Assembly: GCA_964361075.1 (NCBI GenBank) | Contig: CAYHZL010000210.1 | Location: 1-5,862 of the forward strand | Origin: CAYHZL01 sp964361075 | GTDB lineage: Bacteria; Bacteroidota; Ignavibacteria; UBA10030; UBA8401 | Direction of reading: 5' to 3' | DNA: 5,862 nucleotides | Shown: positions 1 to 4,162 of the stretch, one piece after another | Layout of the letters: every line of letters starts with the position of its first letter | Numbering within the stretch: position 1 is the first letter of the stretch | Made by a program: the position numbers and the translations under genes | Notes under the pieces: generated by a model | What the model was told of the DNA's origin: nothing | What the model saw: only the letters and a program-made list of their open reading frames with translations | Databases searched by the model: none

Positions 1-1
1 C

Positions 2-904
2 GATACGGAATTAATTGATCTTGTTCTTAGCAAGTCCGGTCCTCGATTAGTTATTATGAACACAGTTCAATCCGCCGCGGTACTTGCGGATAGGTTGGCA
101 AAGAAGATTTATGGTGAAAAATATTTGATAGAATTAACAACAACAAAGATATTACATTTATCCACTTCTTTATCACCAGTCGACAGAGAAATCATTGTGG
201 ACGTGATCAAAAAAAGACTCGACCCCACAAACAACGAAGAGAACAGAGATTTCACACTTGTAGCAACAAGTTGTGTTGAAGCGGGAGTAGATTTTTCCTT
301 TCGGTCGGCATTTCGTGAACGCGCAGGAGCGGCAAATCTCATACAAGTCGGAGGTCGTGTTCGCAGAAACAATGAAGATTTTGAACCAACGCTAATTGAC
401 TTTAGAATTGAAGCACGTTTTTTCAATCGTCACCCAGCTTTTACATTATCAAGTCAAATTCTAGAAAAATTGTTTGATGAAGGAAAAATTGAAACAGATG
501 CTCCTGCAAATCTTGTAACAGAAGCACTGCGAAGAGAACTAATGTCTGATACTGGCGAGAAACATAAAAGACTCAAAAAGATGGAAACAGAAATGGATTA
601 TCCTGAAGTAGCAAGGTTGTATAAAGTTATTTCAAATAATACCATTCTCGTTTTAGTGGGAGAAGAAATAATTAAAAAAATTGTCGACTACAAAAAAGGT
701 GAAAAAATAAATCCCAAAGAAATAAACCGTAACAGTGTACAGGTATGGACGGATAAACTTAGTAAAACCTGTGCTTATCCATTGGAAAGATTTCCGGGTC
801 TATATGCTTTGGCCACAGATAATTATGGCAAAACATTTTTGGGATATATGAAAGGAATGCTGCCGATTATTGAAATGGATGCACAGGGTGGTGGAGTATA
901 TTAA
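2..904 (+). CDS. cas3: Cas3 helicase, C-terminal part (5' end outside window)
   Basis: The frame is open from the left edge, so the first ATG inside the window (position 56) is internal; 300 residues are visible. Cas3 is the ATP-driven helicase-nuclease recruited by Cascade to unwind and degrade target DNA. What is visible is the second RecA-like helicase domain and the C-terminal region: a motif IV-like stretch LHLSTSLSPVDRE at about residues 51-63, motif V ATSCVEAGVDFSF at about 88-100, and motif VI QVGGRVRRN (QxxGRxxR type) at about 115-123. The last 170 residues are the poorly conserved C-terminal part. The HD nuclease domain and motifs I-III would lie upstream. The motif V/VI text differs from the commonest Cas3 form (STQxxEAGVD...QxxGRxNR), so I do not assign a subtype from this gene alone. 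Family assignment is firm; pairing with the I-C adaptation genes is inferred from position. Confidence 0.9.
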   Translation, partial: DTELIDLVLSKSGPRLVIMNTVQSAAVLADRLAKKIYGEKYLIELTTTKILHLSTSLSPVDREIIVDVIKKRLDPTNNEENRDFTLVATSCVEAGVDFSFRSAFRERAGAANLIQVGGRVRRNNEDFEPTLIDFRIEARFFNRHPAFTLSSQILEKLFDEGKIETDAPANLVTEALRRELMSDTGEKHKRLKKMETEMDYPEVARLYKVISNNTILVLVGEEIIKKIVDYKKGEKINPKEINRNSVQVWTDKLSKTCAYPLERFPGLYALATDNYGKTFLGYMKGMLPIIEMDAQGGGVY

Positions 905-914
905 CAAAAACTGG

Positions 915-934
915 ATTCCGGCGTACGCCGGAAT
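915..934. repeat. REP-like 20-bp perfect palindrome
   Basis: ATTCCGGCGTACGCCGGAAT is its own reverse complement (10-bp arms) and lies 10 bp after the cas3 stop, within CTGG...GAATGAC flanks. Palindromes of this form (tggattccggcgtacgccggaatgac type) are dispersed in intergenic regions of many bacterial genomes, to my knowledge. It could form a hairpin at the 3' end of the cas3 mRNA, but no T-run follows, so it is not a standard intrinsic terminator. It marks the left border of the accessory block. Confidence 0.75.
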
Positions 935-958
935 GACACATCAGCGTCTCAGTTTTTT

Positions 959-966
959 AGGAAGGA
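959..966 (+). promoter_or_regulatory. Strong Shine-Dalgarno site for Bro-N copy 1
   Basis: AGGAAGGA ends 6 nt before the ATG at 973. It is the best ribosome-binding site in the window; the cas genes and Bro-N copy 2 have weak or no such site. It fixes the start of the truncated Bro-N gene and suggests that fragment is still translated. Confidence 0.65.
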
Positions 967-972
967 ACTTTT

Positions 973-1227
973 ATGGCAAATATACAACTCTTTGAAAGTA
1001 AGTGCCGCTTTACGGCATCCCGTACAACGGGAAAAATCCGCTCCGTATGGAACGAAGCGGATAAGAAAATGTATTTTGTTGTGGAGGATGTAGTTGCGGC
1101 TTTAACCGACAGTAACGATCCGAAGCAGTACGTGAAAAGAATGAAACAGCGTGATTTGGAACTTAGCAAAGGGTGGGTACAATTTGTACCCACCCTTTTA
1201 CCGACAAACATGATACTCAATACATAA
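973..1227 (+). CDS. Truncated Bro-N domain protein (copy 1)
   Basis: This 84-aa product is the N-terminal part of a Bro-N (BRO family, antirepressor-like) protein. It matches the start of the second copy at 2401: MANIQLFESK/MANIKLFEQK, then IRSVWNEADKKMYF/IRSVWNETDQKMYF, DVVAALTD/DVVEALTD, and Y(V/I)KRMKQRD/YIKKMRKRD. Homology ends just after the conserved Trp (W68), at VPTLL; about 200 C-terminal residues present in copy 2 are missing and replaced by a short tail ending in TAA. Codons 11-20 are an extra block absent from copy 2 (see 1003-1032). Bro-N domains bind DNA in phage antirepressors and baculovirus BRO proteins; whether this stub retains any activity is unknown. It lies 9 nt upstream of rhuM, so the two are probably cotranscribed and perhaps translationally coupled. 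The alternative is a pure pseudogene, but its start and Shine-Dalgarno are intact. Confidence 0.75.
   Translation: MANIQLFESKCRFTASRTTGKIRSVWNEADKKMYFVVEDVVAALTDSNDPKQYVKRMKQRDLELSKGWVQFVPTLLPTNMILNT
1003..1032. repeat. 30-bp in-frame insertion made of two tandem 15-nt hairpins
   Basis: Codons 11-20 of Bro-N copy 1 (CRFTASRTTG) have no counterpart in copy 2, where K10-Q11 run straight into IRSVWNE. The block is TGCCG-CTTTA-CGGCA (5-bp stem, 5-nt loop; 1003-1017) followed at once by TCCCGT-ACA-ACGGGA (6-bp stem, 3-nt loop; 1018-1032). It starts and ends on codon boundaries and keeps the frame. Confidence 0.7.
1168..1198. repeat. Intragenic palindrome in Bro-N copy 1
   Basis: The arms AAAGGGTGGGTACAA (1168-1182) and TTGTACCCACCCTTT (1184-1198) are exact reverse complements around a single central T. 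They encode SKGWVQFVPTLL, with the centre 9 nt after the first base of the conserved Trp codon. The similarity to copy 2 ends at this element. A 15-bp perfect stem inside coding sequence is far beyond chance. Confidence 0.85.
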
Positions 1228-1236
1228 CGAACAATT

Positions 1237-2265
1237 ATGTCTAAACAACCACGATCCGACATCATCCTTTATACTACCGATGATGGCAAACAGCGCATTG
1301 AAGTGCGGTTAGAAGGCGAAACCGTGTGGCTAACGCAAGCGCAAATAGGAGAACTCTTTCAAACGACGAAACAGAATATTAGTCTGCACATTAAGAATAT
1401 TTTTGCCGAACGGGAATTGGAAGAAGATTCAGTTGTCAAGGAATACTTGACAACTGCCTCCGATGGAAAAAAATACAACACACTGTATTATAATCTCGAC
1501 GCCATTATTGCAGTCGGTTATCGCGTTAAATCTCACCGAGGTACTCAATTTCGTATTTGGGCAACCGGACGGTTGAAAGAATACCTTGTTAAAGGTTTTA
1601 CGCTTGATGATGAGCGATTAAAACAGCGGGGCGGCGATATCTATTTTGAACAACTTCTTGCCCGCATTCGGGATATCCGTTCTTCTGAAAAAGTGTTCTG
1701 GAAAAAGGTGTTGGATATTTACGCTACAAGCGTTGATTACACTCCCGACGCAGCACTCTCACAGAAGTTCTTTGCAACAGTTCAGAATAAAATGCACTGG
1801 GCAGCGCACGGACAAACTGCCGCTGAAGTAATTGCTCAGCGAGCAAACGCTGTACTGCCTGCAATGGGTTTGACAAGCTGGACAGGAAAAACTCCAAAGA
1901 AAAACGATGTTTCAATCGCAAAAAATTATTTGAATGAAAAGGAAATCAATTCACTCAATCGGATTGTAACAGCATATTTAGAATTTGCTGAACTTCAGGC
2001 ACAAAACCGCAAACCGATGTATATGAATGACTGGATAACCAAGCTGGATAATTTTCTCAAACTCAGTGATCGGGATATTCTTACTCATGCCGGTTCTATC
2101 ACTCATGACGCGGCTGTTGCTAAAGCAGAAGCCGAATATGAGACATTTCATCAAAAACAACTTGCTGAGCCAAACGATGTTGAAAAGGATTTTGAAACAG
2201 CAATAGAGAAACTTAAAAAATTGAAAGTACCGAAAACAAAGAAAAAATTTAAAAAAAATAAGTAA
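1237..2265 (+). CDS. rhuM: RhuM family protein
   Basis: A complete 342-aa member of the 'virulence RhuM' family, named after a gene of Salmonella pathogenicity island 3; its biochemical function is not established. Recognisable family blocks are: an N-terminal strand region (residues 9-25, IILYTTDDGKQRIEVRL); a helix-turn-helix-like WLTQAQIGELFQTTKQNISLHIKNIF (31-56), suggesting nucleic-acid binding; SVVKEYLTTASDGKKY (65-80); YYNLDAIIAVGYRVKSHRGTQFRIWAT (84-110); the DDERLKQ block (about 124-130); SQKFFATVQNKMHWA in the middle; and VSIAKNYLNEKEINSLNRIVTAYLEFAE towards the C-terminus. The tail is strongly lysine-rich and probably disordered or nucleic-acid contacting. There are no membrane segments or signal peptide. 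The start follows Bro-N copy 1 by 9 nt, and the stop overlaps the next start as TAATG. From general knowledge, RhuM and Bro-N genes often sit as extra genes inside restriction-modification operons, so placement inside a cas operon fits a defence-island accessory or hitchhiker. Confidence 0.9.
   Translation: MSKQPRSDIILYTTDDGKQRIEVRLEGETVWLTQAQIGELFQTTKQNISLHIKNIFAERELEEDSVVKEYLTTASDGKKYNTLYYNLDAIIAVGYRVKSHRGTQFRIWATGRLKEYLVKGFTLDDERLKQRGGDIYFEQLLARIRDIRSSEKVFWKKVLDIYATSVDYTPDAALSQKFFATVQNKMHWAAHGQTAAEVIAQRANAVLPAMGLTSWTGKTPKKNDVSIAKNYLNEKEINSLNRIVTAYLEFAELQAQNRKPMYMNDWITKLDNFLKLSDRDILTHAGSITHDAAVAKAEAEYETFHQKQLAEPNDVEKDFETAIEKLKKLKVPKTKKKFKKNK
1431..1455. repeat. Intragenic palindrome in rhuM
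   Basis: AGTTGTCAAG (1431-1440) and CTTGACAACT (1446-1455) are perfect 10-bp inverted arms around GAATA. They span the third base of S65 through T73 (VVKEYLTT), just before the conserved TASDGK block. The element lies wholly inside coding sequence. Confidence 0.85.
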
Positions 2266-2384
2266 TGTTCACAGATCAACGATCCCTTCGGGAAGAAGAC
2301 TTCATCCTAATAAGTGCGTTGCAGCATTACGTCTATTGTCCGAGACAATGTGCGTTAATCCACGTGGAGGATGTGTGCAAATAA
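2265..2384 (+). pseudogene. cas4: cas4 5' fragment (second copy)
   Basis: An ATG overlapping the rhuM stop (TAATG) opens a 39-codon frame: MFTDQRSLR, then EEDFILISALQHYVYCPRQC and ALIHVEDV, matching the start of the intact Cas4, and finally CK-stop. From 2292 to 2377 it aligns without gaps to 3476-3561, with 79 of 86 bases identical; all seven differences are synonymous. It carries 18 extra bases (2276-2293) holding a TCCC-TTC-GGGA mini-hairpin. Identity stops abruptly after GTGTG, 16 nt before the start of Bro-N copy 2. It contains only the first two iron-sulphur cysteines and no nuclease motifs, so it cannot be a working Cas4. Confidence 0.85.
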
Positions 2385-2529
2385 AACACAAAGTAGCACC
2401 ATGGCAAACATAAAGCTTTTTGAACAGAAACAAATCCGCTCCGTATGGAACGAAACGGATCAGAAAATGTATTTCTCGGTTGCGGATGTTGTTGAAGCAC
2501 TAACCGATACGGTAAATCCTAAAGATTAT

Positions 2530-2659
2530 GGGCAGTTCTAAAAATTCATTGTTTCACCGACAAGGCGCAAAGAAAACAACTATTAAAGCATAATAAAATC
2601 AATACTTTGCGACTTCGCGTCTTTGCGAGAAATTTTTTTTTCAATTTATAGAACCGCCC
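2530..2659. mobile_element. MITE-like element, 130 bp, with terminal inverted repeats and TTAT target duplication
   Basis: The left end GGGCAGTTCTAAAAATT (2530-2546) is the inverted counterpart of the right end at 2643-2659, which reads GGGCGGTTCTATAAATT on the minus strand: 15 of 17 match. The element is bracketed by TTAT (2526-2529) and TTAT (2660-2663), a 4-bp target duplication. It has no coding capacity, so a transposase would have to act in trans. Internally, CGCAAAG (2566-2572) is complementary to CTTTGCG at 2605-2611 and again at 2621-2627, giving a second level of folding. Exact frame restoration of the host gene fixes both borders. The parent insertion sequence family is unknown; a 4-bp duplication is compatible with several families, including IS5-type. 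Confidence 0.88.
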
Positions 2660-2672
2660 TTATATCAAAAAA

Positions 2673-3371
2673 ATGAGAAAGAGGGATCCGTTGTTAAATT
2701 CCAACTGGGGGACAAATTGTCCCCCCCTTGAAATGCTTGCCGCCGATGGCAAAAAACGCAAAATCCAATGCGCTAATATACAGGGACTTTTAAGAATTAT
2801 TCAATCCATCCCTTCGCCTAAAGCAGAACCGTTTAAGTTATGGTTAGCGCAGGTTGGTAATGAACGATTGGAAGAAATCGAGAATCCCGAACTTGCACAA
2901 AAACGAATACGCGAAATATACAAAGCTAAAGGATACAGTGACGAATGGATTGAAAAACGTGTTCGCGGCATTGCTGTGCGAGATGAACTAATGAGCGAGT
3001 GGAAAAAGCGTGGTGTGAAAGAAGGAAAAGAATATTCCATTCTCACGGCAGAGATCAGTAAAGCAACATTCTGGTTAGTCCCAAGCGATTATAGGAAATT
3101 GAAAGGCTTAACGAAAGCACAGGAAAATCTTCGCGATCACATGACCGATCTTGAATTGATCTTTACGATGTTGGGAGAAGCATCGACAACAGAAATTGCG
3201 CGGAACAAGAACGCGCAGGGTTTTCCCAAAAATGAGCAAGCCGCAATCGAAAGAGGTACTGTTGCCGGAAAAGCACGAAAAGAATTGGAAAAAAAATCAG
3301 GACGAAAAGTAGTAACAAGCCAGAACTATAAAGCCCTGACCGAAAAGCAGAAAAGGAAACTTCGCAAGTGA
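2673..3371 (+). CDS. Remaining C-terminal reading frame of Bro-N copy 2
   Basis: The first ATG after the insertion corresponds to codon 47 of the uninterrupted gene and leaves a 232-aa frame: MRKRDPLLNSNW, then the latter part of the Bro-N domain (residues 33-60, CANIQGLLRIIQSIPSPKAEPFKLWLAQ) and the full C-terminal region, ending in a lysine-rich TEKQKRKLRK. It could be translated from this internal ATG, but no ribosome-binding site is present upstream (the preceding bases are A-rich and the end of the element). Without the first 46 residues the DNA-binding fold is probably incomplete. I treat it as the 3' part of a broken gene that pipelines may call as a separate protein. Confidence 0.7.
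   Translation: MRKRDPLLNSNWGTNCPPLEMLAADGKKRKIQCANIQGLLRIIQSIPSPKAEPFKLWLAQVGNERLEEIENPELAQKRIREIYKAKGYSDEWIEKRVRGIAVRDELMSEWKKRGVKEGKEYSILTAEISKATFWLVPSDYRKLKGLTKAQENLRDHMTDLELIFTMLGEASTTEIARNKNAQGFPKNEQAAIERGTVAGKARKELEKKSGRKVVTSQNYKALTEKQKRKLRK
2707..2725. repeat. Intragenic palindrome in Bro-N copy 2
   Basis: GGGGGACAA (2707-2715) and TTGTCCCCC (2717-2725) are perfect 9-bp arms around a central A, in the codons for WGTNCPP. The centre lies 10 nt after the start of the conserved Trp codon; in copy 1 it lies 9 nt after it. The arms differ from those of copy 1 apart from the ACAA-N-TTGT-like core. Confidence 0.8.
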
Positions 3372-3400
3372 AACCCTTCGAGGGTTATTCCGAAGGGTTT
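3371..3400. repeat. Hairpin element after Bro-N copy 2
   Basis: AAACCCTTCG (3371-3380) pairs perfectly with CGAAGGGTTT (3391-3400) around a 10-nt loop. An alternative smaller hairpin, AACCCT-TCG-AGGGTT (3372-3386), competes for the left arm. It begins on the last base of the Bro-N stop codon. There is no T-run, so a role as an intrinsic terminator is doubtful; it looks like a dispersed short palindromic repeat. Confidence 0.7.
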
Positions 3401-3435
3401 ATGAAATTACATACATTCAACAAACTTTACAGATA

Positions 3436-3450
3436 AACCCTCGAAGGGTT
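3436..3450. repeat. Short palindrome upstream of cas4
   Basis: AACCCT-CGA-AGGGTT, a 6-bp stem with a 3-nt loop, lies 16 nt before the cas4 ATG. It shares its arms with the hairpin at 3372-3386. The possible TTG start at 3449 lies inside it, which argues against that start. Confidence 0.65.
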
Positions 3451-3466
3451 GAGCGAACAAAAAGCA

Positions 3467-4090
3467 ATGTTCACAGAAGAAGACTTTATCCTAATAAGTG
3501 CGTTGCAGCATTACGTGTACTGCCCGCGACAATGCGCGTTAATCCATGTGGAGGATGTGTGGCACGAGAATGTCTTTACCGTACGCGGAAACATCCTCCA
3601 CGAAAAAGTTGATACCGATACGTACGAAACGCGCGGAATAAAAAAGACTGTGCGCGGGATCCGTATCCATTCTTATCGTTTGGGCATTGTCGGTCGGTGT
3701 GATGTTGTAGAGTTTCGAGAAACAAAAACCGGAGAAGAGGTAATGCCGGTTGAATTTAAATCCGGCGAACCAAAAGAAAACATCAGCGACAAAGTGCAAT
3801 TATGTGCACAAGCGTTGTGCTTGGAAGAAATGTTAAAGACAACAATTACACACGGAGAATTTTTTTATGCAAAGATCCGCCGGAGAGAGCGTATTGAAAT
3901 TGATATACAATTACGGGAACAGACAAAAGAAATTATTGCGAGTGTGAGAGAAATTGTTTCGACTAAAAAAACTCCTGAAGCACACTATGAAGCAAAATGC
4001 CGGAACTGTTCGCTGGAATCTATTTGTATGCCGAAGGCAATGAATGAGAAGAAACTGAAAAAATATATGAATGATTTGTACGCTCCATAA
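3467..4090 (+). CDS. cas4: Cas4 nuclease (subtype I-C type)
   Basis: Cas4 is a RecB-like, iron-sulphur-containing nuclease that works with Cas1-Cas2, trimming prespacers and selecting and orienting their PAM ends. From this ATG it is 207 aa. Visible features are Cys19 and Cys23 in YCPRQCAL; Cys178, Cys181 and Cys187 in CRNCSLESIC, so four cysteines can hold the cluster; His45 (GNILHEK); Asp79 (GRCDVVEF); Glu96 and Lys98 (PVEFKSG); and the Q-motif QLCAQALCLEE from Gln112. All nuclease motifs are present. I choose ATG 3467 over the in-frame TTG 3449 because the duplicate fragment at 2265 also begins MFT at an ATG and because the TTG lies in a palindrome. No convincing Shine-Dalgarno precedes it. 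It is followed after 72 bp by cas1. Subtype is judged from the QHYVYCPRQCALIHVE and QLCAQALCLEEM wording together with the repeat. Confidence 0.93.
   Translation: MFTEEDFILISALQHYVYCPRQCALIHVEDVWHENVFTVRGNILHEKVDTDTYETRGIKKTVRGIRIHSYRLGIVGRCDVVEFRETKTGEEVMPVEFKSGEPKENISDKVQLCAQALCLEEMLKTTITHGEFFYAKIRRRERIEIDIQLREQTKEIIASVREIVSTKKTPEAHYEAKCRNCSLESICMPKAMNEKKLKKYMNDLYAP
3548..3601. repeat. Inverted repeat within cas4
   Basis: GTGGAGGATGT (3548-3558) and ACATCCTCCAC (3591-3601) are perfect 11-bp inverted arms separated by 32 bp, coding for part of HVEDVW and NILHE. The duplicate cas4 fragment ends 3 nt beyond the left arm. Confidence 0.6.
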
Positions 4091-4096
4091 CTATTT

Positions 4097-4148
4097 AACC
4101 CTTTCAGCGTTTACTTGTCCGCTCATGGCGGAAAACGCCGGAAGGGTT
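4097..4148. repeat. Nested palindrome between cas4 and cas1
   Basis: The outer arms AACCCTTTCAGCGTTT (4097-4112) and, on the other side, 4133-4148 match as inverted repeats at 14 of 16 positions. Inside them TCCGC (4118-4122) pairs with GCGGA (4128-4132) around TCATG. The whole 52-bp unit could fold into one long hairpin filling most of the cas4-cas1 gap, ending 14 nt before the cas1 ATG. The right arm contains the only Shine-Dalgarno-like run (GAAGGG, 4141-4146), too far upstream to be standard. There is no T-run. Confidence 0.7.
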
Positions 4149-4162
4149 TGACAAATATTACT

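Larger units (their letters stand above)
2401..3371 (+). pseudogene. Bro-N domain gene (copy 2), split by a small transposable element
   Basis: The ATG at 2401 opens MANIKLFEQKQIRSVWNETD and continues to NPKDY (43 codons), after which the inserted element gives GQF-stop at 2541. The frame resumes downstream as IKKMRKRDPLLNSNWGT. Removing 2530-2663 (element plus one TTAT copy, 134 bp) rejoins GAT TAT with ATC AAA AAA ATG and yields one continuous 278-codon frame, the usual size for this Bro-N family as I know it. The restored protein has the N-terminal Bro-N domain (about 1-100, including CANIQGLLRIIQSIPSPKAEPFKLWL) and a conserved C-terminal region (NLRDHMTDLELIFTMLGEASTTEIA, then GKARKELEKKSGRKVV). 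It inserts between a cas4 fragment and the intact cas4. No good ribosome-binding site precedes the ATG. Confidence 0.88.

Noticed and set aside
56..58. ATG at 56 as start of a short protein
   Set aside because: The frame is open to the window edge and the upstream codons read as Cas3 (SGPRLVI before MNTVQSA), so this Met is internal.
1724..1921. Minus-strand open frames opposite rhuM, cas4, cas1 and Bro-N
   Set aside because: They lie opposite well-recognised genes, have no family resemblance, and are compositional shadows.
3197..3215. GCGCG...CGCGC inverted repeat in Bro-N copy 2
   Set aside because: Only 5-bp arms in coding sequence; expected by chance.
3371..3400. Rho-independent terminator after Bro-N copy 2
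   Set aside because: The stem is good, but there is no T-run downstream and the same motif recurs nearby, so a dispersed repeat fits better.
3449..3466. TTG start giving a 213-aa Cas4
   Set aside because: The TTG lies within a palindrome, and the duplicated cas4 fragment shows ATG followed by TTC ACA as the original start; ATG 3467 is preferred.
4115..4162. TTG start adding 16 residues to Cas1
   Set aside because: These codons lie inside the nested palindrome and encode a sequence foreign to Cas1; MKKHLNTLYIT at 4163 is the standard N-terminus.
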